NCBI RefSeq assembly: GCF_029263665.1
Contig: NZ_JAJUFQ010000005.1
Coordinates: forward strand, 248,001 to 312,000
DNA from: Halomonas sp.
GTDB taxonomy: Bacteria; Pseudomonadota; Gammaproteobacteria; Pseudomonadales; Halomonadaceae
Direction of reading: 5' to 3'
Length of the DNA: 64,000 nucleotides
Position 1 is the stretch's first letter; the number at the start of each line of letters is the position of its first letter. The position numbers and the translations under genes were made by a program. Below the pieces are notes generated by a model. The model was not told the DNA's origin and ran no database searches. It saw only the letters and a program-made list of their open reading frames with translations. Positions 19,312 through 27,136 of this stretch are shown in pieces.

Positions 19312-22062
19312 TCATTCCACCGGCCGCTCGAGGCGATGGCGCTGCCACTCGCTGTCAGGCTCGTTGAGCCGCAATGACGCATCCACCACCTGTTCTTCCA
19401 TGTTGAACTTCTGGCTGAAGCCCAGGTGTTTCATCAGCGCACGCATGGGATGATTGTCAATCATGATCTTGCCATACATCTCCAGAGTGCCGACCCCTCG
19501 GCAATAACTGATCATCTTGTTCATCAACAATCGGCCGATACCCAGACCCTGGAGGTCATCCCGTACAATGATGGAAAACTCGGTACGGATGTTGTCTGGA
19601 TCATTCCACACTCGTACCACCCCCAGCATCTCCTTATGTCCATCATCTGAGCCATGGCGTTCAGCAATGAACGCCATCTGCCGGTCATAGTTGATCTGGG
19701 CCAGGGTCGAGAGATCACGCTGACTGAGGTCCATCTTGTGATGGAAATAGCGAAAGCGGATGCTCTCCTCCGATAATTGACGATGAAAGTCTGTGATCAA
19801 AGGGGCATCTTCAGCCCTTATCGGACGTATCTCCACATCCCAACCGTTGCGCAGCTTCACCCACTCACGCAGCTCTTCGGGATACGGCATGATGGCAAAG
19901 CGTGCGGGCTGGCCCAGGTCCATGGCAAAGTCCACAGCCTCCATGCCATCGCGGTTGAGTACCAACGGGTTGATCTCCAGTCCTCTGAGCCGAGGCAGGT
20001 CCGTGGCGATCTGCGACAACGTGACGAGCATCTGGCAAAGCCTGTTGAGGTCCCTCTCGGGATCGCTGGAGTGCTCATGAATCAGGCGAGCAGCATGGGT
20101 ACGATCCACCATGTCCGCTGCCAGCGTCATGTTGAGAGGCGGAAGGGCCACCTGACGATCGGCGAGAACATTCACCTTGTACCCACCGATACCAAATACC
20201 ACCAAGGGGCCGAAAACAGGGTCTCGAGTAATGCCTGCACATAGCTGCATGGAGTGCTTGCCCCGCTTCATCGGCTGCAGGCAAAACTCGCGCGTGGCAA
20301 AGCCGGGCAGTTTTTCCTTTACCCGCTCCTGCAATTGCCTGACACCTTCAGCCACAGCTTCTGGGCTGACAACATCCTGCAACAGGCCGGCAGACAGCTT
20401 GTGCGGATGGCGACGATAACGGAACGGGCGGCAGTTGCCCTCATGCACCACCTTGACAGCGAAAGGTCCCTGCAAGGTCGCCGCTGCCTCCTGGGCTTCT
20501 TCGGGACTGGTAACATATCGACTCTCTGCCACCGGCAAACCATAGGCGGCCAATACCATAGCGGCCTCGGAGTGACTGAGACTCTCGCGCCCTTCGCTCA
20601 GCACGCGCTCTATCAACCGGTGACACTCAACCCGACTCTCTCGGGTGGTGGCAAACGGCAGACTGGGAGGCGTCTGCTGCAACAGCGATTGAACCCGCTG
20701 GTAGTCCACCATATGCATGAAGGCCTTGACGGCCTTTTCTGGAGACAGGTAAGTCGGGATCCCTGCGTCATGACAGAGTTGGCGAGCGGGCATGGCCTGT
20801 TCAAGCCCCATCCAGCTGGTCAGCAGATTACTCTTGAAGCGGCGGCGATGTTCGATGATGGCTTCGGCCGTATCAAGAGATGGCGCCATGCGCGTTGGGG
20901 CATGGACCACCAGCACGGCATCCACATTGGCATCGGCAGCAACGATTTCCAGGGCTTTGACGAAGCGCTCCGGAGAGGCATTGCCACCAAGATCCACCGG
21001 ATTTTCCCCGGGCTTGCTCAAGTCAAGATGCTCATGACGCAGCGTGTGTTGCGTCGAATCATCGAATTCAGCGAGCTGTCCTCCCGCGCTCAGCAGCTTG
21101 TCGATCGCCAGCATGGCCGGCCCCAGGCCATTGGCTACGATGGCCAATCGATCTCCCTTTACCGGCTTCATGCGCGACAGGGTTTCCAGGGCGTCGTATA
21201 GCTCATCGGAGTCGTTCACCCTGACAACCCCTGCTCGGGCAAAGGCAGCATCGAAAACCTGATCACGATTGGGAATACCCGGTGTCGGTGGCAGTCCACT
21301 CATGTCCGAGGCCAGCGTGCGTCCACTCTTGATGGCCAGGACCAGGCGGTGGCGCGATGCATCACGCACCGCAGTCATGAAATGCAGGGAGTCAGGAATG
21401 TTTTCCAGGTGCAGAATGATCGCCTGGGTGGGAGAATTCTGATTGATGTAGTCAATCAGGTCGGGGAGCATCACATCGACACTGTCGCCTACGGTCAGCA
21501 GGTGAGAAAAGCCGATACCGCGCCCGGCTCCCCAGTCGATCATGGCATTGGCCAGCATGCCGGACTGACCAAGATAAGCGACCTTGCCATGAGGGACGGT
21601 ATGGCTGGAATAAGAGGCATTGAGCCGATGCCCCGGCACGATCAAGCCCATGCACTCCGGCCCCAGCACACGAATCCCGGAAGCCCGGGCGGCACTGAGC
21701 ATGCGGCTACGAATGGAGGCCTGACCTCGGCCTTCGACATCCAGGTCACTGCCGCCAGACAATACCAGCGCAGCCCGAATCCCCTGCTCCCCCAGACTGC
21801 TCAGCAGCTTGGGTACCGTTTTCACTGGAGAACAAATCACGGCCAGATCCGGCACTTCCTTCAACCTGGCGGCATTCGTGAGGCAAGGCACCCCGAATAC
21901 CCGATCATAGCCTTTGGGATTGACTGCCCAGAGCTTGCCGCGAAAGCCTCCATCCAGCAGATTGCGAATCACCTGCCCACCCACGGATGCCGGCTTTTCC
22001 GAGGCACCAATCACGACAATGGAAGCAGGAGCGAAGAAGCGACGCAGAAAGCGGGTGCTCAC
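19312..22062 (-). CDS. pat: Protein lysine acetyltransferase Pat (acyl-CoA synthetase-like plus GNAT)
   Basis: The 916-residue product has the order of Pat/PatZ (YfiQ) enzymes: an N-terminal CoA-binding domain (ASIVVIGASEKPASVGGQV), succinyl-CoA-synthetase-like domains with a region equivalent to the phosphohistidine loop, an ATP-grasp domain (about 490-710), and a C-terminal GNAT domain with the acetyl-CoA loop DDLQGLGIGRLLMNKMI near residue 850. These enzymes acetylate lysines, for example in acetyl-CoA synthetase. It is divergent from a deacetylase-fold gene 110 bases away, which suggests opposing functions (inference). Confidence 0.92.
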   Translation of the reverse strand: MSTRFLRRFFAPASIVVIGASEKPASVGGQVIRNLLDGGFRGKLWAVNPKGYDRVFGVPCLTNAARLKEVPDLAVICSPVKTVPKLLSSLGEQGIRAALVLSGGSDLDVEGRGQASIRSRMLSAARASGIRVLGPECMGLIVPGHRLNASYSSHTVPHGKVAYLGQSGMLANAMIDWGAGRGIGFSHLLTVGDSVDVMLPDLIDYINQNSPTQAIILHLENIPDSLHFMTAVRDASRHRLVLAIKSGRTLASDMSGLPPTPGIPNRDQVFDAAFARAGVVRVNDSDELYDALETLSRMKPVKGDRLAIVANGLGPAMLAIDKLLSAGGQLAEFDDSTQHTLRHEHLDLSKPGENPVDLGGNASPERFVKALEIVAADANVDAVLVVHAPTRMAPSLDTAEAIIEHRRRFKSNLLTSWMGLEQAMPARQLCHDAGIPTYLSPEKAVKAFMHMVDYQRVQSLLQQTPPSLPFATTRESRVECHRLIERVLSEGRESLSHSEAAMVLAAYGLPVAESRYVTSPEEAQEAAATLQGPFAVKVVHEGNCRPFRYRRHPHKLSAGLLQDVVSPEAVAEGVRQLQERVKEKLPGFATREFCLQPMKRGKHSMQLCAGITRDPVFGPLVVFGIGGYKVNVLADRQVALPPLNMTLAADMVDRTHAARLIHEHSSDPERDLNRLCQMLVTLSQIATDLPRLRGLEINPLVLNRDGMEAVDFAMDLGQPARFAIMPYPEELREWVKLRNGWDVEIRPIRAEDAPLITDFHRQLSEESIRFRYFHHKMDLSQRDLSTLAQINYDRQMAFIAERHGSDDGHKEMLGVVRVWNDPDNIRTEFSIIVRDDLQGLGIGRLLMNKMISYCRGVGTLEMYGKIMIDNHPMRALMKHLGFSQKFNMEEQVVDASLRLNEPDSEWQRHRLERPVE

Positions 22063-22172
22063 GGAGGTGTCTCCTGATTGGCTGGAATTCTATTGATACT
22101 GCGACCTTTGGCGAGTGTCGACCATGCAGCCTCACACTTTAGGCTATGAATAATGAAAATTCGGAGCCCAGC

Positions 22173-23111
22173 ATGATCACTGCGTATCTTACCCACCCCA
22201 CCAGCCATCATCATGACATGGGTCCTGAACATCCCGAGAGCCCCCTGCGACTCGATGCCATACGCGCGCAACTGATGCTTTCCGGTACCCTGCAAAAGAC
22301 CATGCAGGGGGATGCCAAGGAAGTCACCCGCGAGCAGCTTCTGCGCGTACATAGTGAGTCGCATGTCGACCAGATGGAAAGCCTGGTGCCGGATGAGGGC
22401 CACGTTCGCGTGGATGGCGATACCCTGATGAACCCACATAGCCTGCAGGCCGCACATTTCGCTGCTGGCGCTGTCGTCAAGGGAGTCGACCAGGTATATC
22501 GGGGCCAGGCAGACAATGTCTTCTGTGCCGTGCGCCCGCCAGGTCATCATGCGGAAGCCGGTGAAGCCATGGGCTTTTGCCTCTACAACAACATCGCCGT
22601 GGGTGCTGCCCATGCCAGGGTAGTACATGGTGCACAGCGCATCGCCATCCTCGATTTCGATGTTCACCAGTGCAATGGCACGATCGATATCTTCAAGGAT
22701 GACCCCGGCGTACTGATCTGCACCAGCTTCCAGCACCCTTTTTACCCCTGGCGTTACCTCGACAGCCGCCATGACAATGTGGTCAACACCCCCTTGAGCG
22801 CAGGCAGCGGCAGCCAGGCTTTCCGCGAAACCGTCGAGAAGCACTGGCTGCCCGCACTGGATGCCTTCCAGCCTGAGCTGGTACTGATATCGGCCGGTTT
22901 CGATGCCCACCGCGAAGACCCGATGGGTGATCTCTGCCTTGAAGACGCGGATTATCACTGGGTCACGCTCAAAGCACTGGATGTTGCCAGGCAATATGCA
23001 CAGGGACGCCTGGTGTCCGTACTTGAAGGTGGCTATCACCTGAATGCTCTGGGGCGTTCGGTGGAAGCGCATGTACGCGCCCTGCTCGGCCTGCCGGAAG
23101 CGTTATCCTGA
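22173..23111 (+). CDS. Histone-deacetylase-family amidohydrolase
   Basis: Zinc hydrolase of the HDAC/acetylpolyamine amidohydrolase superfamily, 312 residues. The His-His pair is His125-His126 in RPPGHHAEAG; zinc ligands are Asp163, His165 and Asp244 in GFDAH. The usual DVHHGNGT is DVHQCNGT, so two residues beside the zinc ligand are changed. ATG at 22173 has GGAG six bases upstream and is preferred over 22146. It may deacetylate proteins acetylated by the divergent Pat, but polyamine or acetoin-type substrates remain possible. Confidence 0.9.
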   Translation: MITAYLTHPTSHHHDMGPEHPESPLRLDAIRAQLMLSGTLQKTMQGDAKEVTREQLLRVHSESHVDQMESLVPDEGHVRVDGDTLMNPHSLQAAHFAAGAVVKGVDQVYRGQADNVFCAVRPPGHHAEAGEAMGFCLYNNIAVGAAHARVVHGAQRIAILDFDVHQCNGTIDIFKDDPGVLICTSFQHPFYPWRYLDSRHDNVVNTPLSAGSGSQAFRETVEKHWLPALDAFQPELVLISAGFDAHREDPMGDLCLEDADYHWVTLKALDVARQYAQGRLVSVLEGGYHLNALGRSVEAHVRALLGLPEALS

Positions 23112-23135
23112 CAACGACTCATGCTTAACGATGAC

Positions 23136-23165
23136 CGCCCTTCCTGCGTGGATTAGGGCGTTTTT
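23136..23165 (+). terminator. Terminator of the deacetylase gene
   Basis: Stem CGCCCT/AGGGCG with a 13-base loop followed by five T residues. Confidence 0.65.
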
Positions 23166-23188
23166 CATTGGCCTTGTGGTAGCCTAGA

Positions 23189-23203
23189 GGAAACTTGGTT
23201 TCC
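23189..23203. promoter_or_regulatory. Palindrome before the XRE-cupin gene, candidate autoregulatory operator
   Basis: GGAAAC-TTG-GTTTCC, a perfect 6-3-6 inverted repeat directly upstream of the regulator's possible start codons (23208 GTG, 23220 ATG), in the position of a repressor site. Confidence 0.5.
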
Positions 23204-23219
23204 TATTGTGAATTTTGGC

Positions 23220-23852
23220 ATGCCACAAAACACCGATCAGCAGGCAGCTCTCAAGATCGCCTCAGGGCGCAAGGCTTTCGTCGAGCCACTGCGTCTTGGT
23301 CAGCGACTCAAGGAAATACGCCTGGCCAACCAATGGACACTGGAGGATGTCAGCCAGCGTACCGGCCTGGCACGTTCCACGTTGTCCAAGATCGAGAATG
23401 ATCAGATCTCTCCTACGTTTACTGCTGTACAGAAACTGATCAACGGTCTTGGCATCGACTTGCCCCAGTTGCTGTCCCCACCACGTAAACAGACGCGCAC
23501 CATGGGACGCCGCGACATGACACGCCGTGGCGAAGGTCAACGCCACCCGACCCCCACTTATGAACATGAACTGCTCAGCTGTGAACTCGCTCAAAAGCGC
23601 ATGATCCCGTTCAAGACCATCGTGCGGGCACGGAAGTTCGAGGAATTCCACGAATGGGTTCGCCACGATGGCGAGGAATTCCTGATGGTACTGAGTGGAG
23701 AAGTGATGCTCTATTCCGAGTTCTACGAGCCCGTCACCATGGTCGAGGGAGACAGCATCTATTTCGACAGTGACATGGGGCACGCCCTGGTGTCGATCAG
23801 CGAAGAAGATGCTGTCATTCTCTCGGTCTGTACTCGCGGCGAAGGTTCCTGA
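23220..23852 (+). CDS. XRE-family regulator with C-terminal cupin
   Basis: About 210 residues. A helix-turn-helix domain lies at residues ~25-80 (GQRLKEIRLANQWTLEDVS, then SRSTLSKIEND-like sequence), and a cupin_2 domain covers the C-terminal third (HDGEEFLMVLSGEVMLYSEF). Such proteins sense a small ligand in the cupin and repress amino-acid, polyamine or aldehyde genes; the ligand cannot be predicted. The start is either GTG 23208 or ATG 23220; neither has a Shine-Dalgarno sequence, so a leaderless transcript is possible. A palindrome lies just upstream. Confidence 0.88.
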   Translation: MPQNTDQQAALKIASGRKAFVEPLRLGQRLKEIRLANQWTLEDVSQRTGLARSTLSKIENDQISPTFTAVQKLINGLGIDLPQLLSPPRKQTRTMGRRDMTRRGEGQRHPTPTYEHELLSCELAQKRMIPFKTIVRARKFEEFHEWVRHDGEEFLMVLSGEVMLYSEFYEPVTMVEGDSIYFDSDMGHALVSISEEDAVILSVCTRGEGS

Positions 23853-23858
23853 GAGCGC

Positions 23859-24722
23859 TCAGTCAGTCTGGCGACGGTCTCCGGGCCGTCGTGGTGGTGG
23901 CGCATCAAAGATGAAACGCTGTTGCGTATCGATCACCTGAAAATGCCGCCCCTTGGCTCGCGCGACCAATAACACCCCGAAGCGCTCAGCCAACTCCACG
24001 CCCTTTTGCGTAACCCCCGAGCGAGACAGCAATACCGAGATTCCCATCTGGGCAACCTTGAGGACCATTTCCGAGGTCAGACGCCCAGTGGTGTAAAAGA
24101 TATCGGCCTTGGTGCCTGTGGCATCGGAAGTGCCCTCATTGAGCCACTCTCTCCCGGCCAAGGTGTCCACGGCATTATGGCGACCCACGTCCTCGACGAA
24201 ATCCAGTACCTTTTCCTGGCGGCATAATGCGCAACCGTGTACTGCGCCAGCACTGCGATAGGTTTCGTTGTAGGCAGCGAGATTTTCCAGCAACGCATAT
24301 ACGACAGACTGTTTCAGAGGCGTCGGGGTCAGCCTTGCCTTGGGCACAGAATCCAGCAAACGCCCAAATACTGTCCCCTGGCCACACCCCGTAGTCACGG
24401 TACGCTGTCCCAGGCGAGTTTCCAGATCCTCGGGCAAGTACCGGGTCACCACTGCGGCAGCTTCCACGTCCCAATCAACGAACACCGCTTCAAGATCCTC
24501 CCTTGCCCCGATCAGCCCTTGATTGCGCAGATACCCCACGACCAAGGCCTCAGGATCCTCCCCCAGCGACATCAGGGTGACGATCTCGCGGCGGTTGAGG
24601 TACACCGTCAGCGCCCGCTCCGCGGCAATGGCCTGCCGATGAGACTGCCCGAACTCGTCGACCACTTGAATGTCCAGCGTGGCAGGCAGCCTGGCATGGC
24701 TACGTTGAATGGAATGCGACAT
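23859..24722 (-). CDS. fdhD: Formate dehydrogenase sulfurtransferase FdhD
   Basis: FdhD passes sulfur from a cysteine desulfurase to the molybdenum cofactor of formate dehydrogenase, which is essential for activity. The 287-residue product has the conserved Thr-Thr-Gly-Cys-Gly-Gln-Gly, the EDVGRHNAVDTL segment and YTTGRLTSEMV toward the C-terminus. AGGAG lies 5 bases before ATG 24722. It is divergent from the DUF3305/DUF3306 genes, opening the formate dehydrogenase island. Confidence 0.94.
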   Translation of the reverse strand: MSHSIQRSHARLPATLDIQVVDEFGQSHRQAIAAERALTVYLNRREIVTLMSLGEDPEALVVGYLRNQGLIGAREDLEAVFVDWDVEAAAVVTRYLPEDLETRLGQRTVTTGCGQGTVFGRLLDSVPKARLTPTPLKQSVVYALLENLAAYNETYRSAGAVHGCALCRQEKVLDFVEDVGRHNAVDTLAGREWLNEGTSDATGTKADIFYTTGRLTSEMVLKVAQMGISVLLSRSGVTQKGVELAERFGVLLVARAKGRHFQVIDTQQRFIFDAPPPRRPGDRRQTD

Positions 24723-24853
24723 AAAACTCCTGAGTGCGGCCTACGTCTGGTTGTGTTTGAGTAACAATAGAGCAAGGATGAGACATTGGCCTACGTCACT
24801 TGTCTCAAGATGGATGGGGCCAGCAGGTCAATAAGGTTCAACAGGTGGACAGG

Positions 24854-25312
24854 ATGACAAGCATTGCCAACCGGCGTCAGCTAAGCGTGACATTCGAAGA
24901 AACGTTGCATGTCGTCAAAGGGTTTCGTCAGAGCAGTTGGCACATTTCTCGATTGATGCCTGGCGCGGAGGGACCCCATGTTCTGACATTGGTCCTGTCC
25001 ATGACCGAACGCGCGGACTATCGCTTCAATCTCAACGCCAGTACACCCCGTCTGTTCGTACGCGCCGGACACGTCGACGAACCTCCACAGGCGCTGGCCA
25101 TCACAGCCAGCCAGACCATGGCTGCCACCTGGATGGACGGCGAGCACCGTGTTCTGGAAACGACCATGCCCTTGGCCATTCAAGTCTGGATAGAAGCCTA
25201 TCTGCTGGAACATGGCGAAGCACCGGACGAAGGACGCAAGAAGAAGCGCAAGGGCGCCGGACGAGCCCACTCGCCCAAGCCTGCCAACCTGCCACAGGAG
25301 GAATCTCGATGA
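24854..25312 (+). CDS. DUF3305 protein of the formate dehydrogenase cluster
   Basis: 152-residue DUF3305 protein, containing a core around FRQSSWHISRLMPGAEGP and AIQVWIEAYLLEHGE, followed by a basic Lys/Arg-rich tail. DUF3305 and DUF3306 genes are commonly found together beside fdhD and NAD-independent formate dehydrogenases; function is unknown. ATG at 24854 is used because the upstream part is not family-like and an AGG lies close upstream. Its stop overlaps the next ATG (ATGA). Confidence 0.82.
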   Translation: MTSIANRRQLSVTFEETLHVVKGFRQSSWHISRLMPGAEGPHVLTLVLSMTERADYRFNLNASTPRLFVRAGHVDEPPQALAITASQTMAATWMDGEHRVLETTMPLAIQVWIEAYLLEHGEAPDEGRKKKRKGAGRAHSPKPANLPQEESR

Positions 25313-26007
25313 GTCGCCTGTCTCGCTGGTCTCAGCGCAAGCTCGCCGACAAGGAATCACCAACGGAAGCTGCTGAAAAGCCGGTTTCCGGACTGCTTGA
25401 AACCGCAGAGGCTGGGCAGCCGGTCCAACGCCAGCAAGAACAAGTTGTGCAACGGCAGGAACAGGACAGTGAATGTCTCGAACCTGTCGACCGTCATTCG
25501 ACACAGTCGGTCGACAATGACGGTGACGGGGAACATGTTGATGTTGTTGCCGACAGCACGGCTCTACCTGACCCGGACAGCCTGCCTGCTGGCAGTGACA
25601 TTCGCGCTTACCTCGATCCCGGCGTTGACAAGGCCCTCAGGAAAAAAGCCCTGCGCCGCCTGTTCAGTGCCGAGCGCTACAATGTCCGTGATGGCCTCGA
25701 TGACTACGATGAAGACTTTCGGGAAAAGCTCAAACCGCTTTCGGAGCATGTCGCCGGACGTCTGCGTCAGCACTTCGAGCACCATTGGCAAACACCACAG
25801 GATGAAGCGAAACCAGAGAGCGAGACGCCACAGAAAGCAGCCGCTCTCGCTCATGAGCACACCCCCGGCCCCCATGATGCACAACATGCCGCTACATCTG
25901 GGACAGCAGAACCTGGCAATCCAGAAGGCTCCGACAAGACAGCGCAACAGGATCACGACACCCGGACCGGGCCTGTGACCGGTTTCCAGTCCAGCGGCCA
26001 GGCATGA
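25309..26007 (+). CDS. DUF3306 protein of the formate dehydrogenase cluster
   Basis: 232-residue DUF3306 protein with the family opening Met-Ser-Arg-Leu-Ser-Arg-Trp-Ser-Arg-like (here SRLSRWSQRKL). The conserved middle segment at ~95-150 includes KKALRRLFSAERYNVRDGLD and DYDEDF. Long Gln/Glu/Asp-rich, probably disordered, regions lie on both sides. It is translationally coupled to DUF3305 through an ATGA overlap; AGGAGG lies about 10 bases before the ATG. Function is unknown. Confidence 0.85.
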   Translation: MSRLSRWSQRKLADKESPTEAAEKPVSGLLETAEAGQPVQRQQEQVVQRQEQDSECLEPVDRHSTQSVDNDGDGEHVDVVADSTALPDPDSLPAGSDIRAYLDPGVDKALRKKALRRLFSAERYNVRDGLDDYDEDFREKLKPLSEHVAGRLRQHFEHHWQTPQDEAKPESETPQKAAALAHEHTPGPHDAQHAATSGTAEPGNPEGSDKTAQQDHDTRTGPVTGFQSSGQA

Positions 26008-26031
26008 CGCCATGCCTTCCTGGCCGGAGCA

Positions 26032-26907
26032 TCATGTCAGAAAGGCGAGTGCCTCTTGCAATAACCTGTCCGGCACTTCCTCGGCGATATAGTGCCCTGC
26101 CGGAAGCGCCTTACCATCGACGTTCGAAGCTACATGTTTCCATTCCTGCAAAGGATCGAAACATTGCCCTACTGTGCCACTGGCTCCCCACATGACCAGC
26201 AAGGGGCACTCGAGCTTGCGACCGGCCTCAAGGTCAGCACGATCATGCTCGAGATCCAGGCTGGCAGAGGCACGGTAGTCCTCGCAGATGGCCATGGCCG
26301 TCCCTGGCAATCGCAGACACCGCACATATTCACTCAGGGCCGCATCGGTAAAAGGCTTCAAGCCGGCACTGCGCGCGCCCATCACGCTGCGCAGGTAAAG
26401 TTCAGGATCATGCTCGATCAACGTTTCCGGCAGTGGAGACGGACGTATCAAGAAGAACCAATGCCAGTAGGCCCTGGCAAATGCCTGATCCGTCTGCTCA
26501 TACATGGCCAGCGTGGGAGCAATATCCAGCAGGATCATGCGCTCGACGACAGCGGCATGATCCATCCCGAGGCGGTGAGCGACCCTGGCTCCCCGGTCAT
26601 GTGCCAGGATGGAGAATCGTGTGAACCCCAGCTCACCCATCAGCGTCACCATGTCTGACGCCATGCTGCGCTTCGAATAGGACTGGTGGTCATCCTTGGC
26701 CGGAGGTTTATCACTATCGCCATAGCCGCGTAGATCGGCTGCAACGACCGTGAAATGCTGTGCCAACGAGTCAGCGACCTTATGCCACATGACATGCGTC
26801 TGCGGGTGCCCATGCAGCAGGAGCAACCCAGGCCCATTGCCGCCGATGCGGAAGTTGATTCCCGTACCGTTTACGTCAATCTTATGCTGTCGGTAAGCAT
26901 CGAACAT
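26032..26907 (-). CDS. Alpha/beta hydrolase, fluoroacetate-dehalogenase-like
   Basis: 291-residue alpha/beta hydrolase with LLLLHGHPQTHVMWHKV as the oxyanion region. The nucleophile motif is AHDRGARVAHRLGMD, where Asp (not Ser) is the expected nucleophile, and the C-terminal Gly-His is in LPAGHYIAEE. His-Asp-Arg-Gly is characteristic of haloacetate dehalogenases. ATG at 26907 is chosen because GGAGA lies about 7 bases upstream. The gene is the only one on its strand within the formate dehydrogenase region and is probably a later insertion; its real substrate is unknown. Confidence 0.85.
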   Translation of the reverse strand: MFDAYRQHKIDVNGTGINFRIGGNGPGLLLLHGHPQTHVMWHKVADSLAQHFTVVAADLRGYGDSDKPPAKDDHQSYSKRSMASDMVTLMGELGFTRFSILAHDRGARVAHRLGMDHAAVVERMILLDIAPTLAMYEQTDQAFARAYWHWFFLIRPSPLPETLIEHDPELYLRSVMGARSAGLKPFTDAALSEYVRCLRLPGTAMAICEDYRASASLDLEHDRADLEAGRKLECPLLVMWGASGTVGQCFDPLQEWKHVASNVDGKALPAGHYIAEEVPDRLLQEALAFLT

Positions 26908-27136
26908 ACGAAACGTCTCCATAAACGCTCACTCAGTCTTTTTCTGGCCACTGGATGGCCAGCCCCCACCCTCGACCTTAGACCAAGAGATGTGGCGGGA
27001 TTGGCAAATAGCGTCAACACTTAAGCGAGGTATCAATAAGCACGAATGTACGAGCCAGCACCCTATACGAGTCAGCACAGGCATTCGTGAATTTATTATA
27101 AAAACGATGAGTCACCGTTCTCGACCGTGAGACAAT

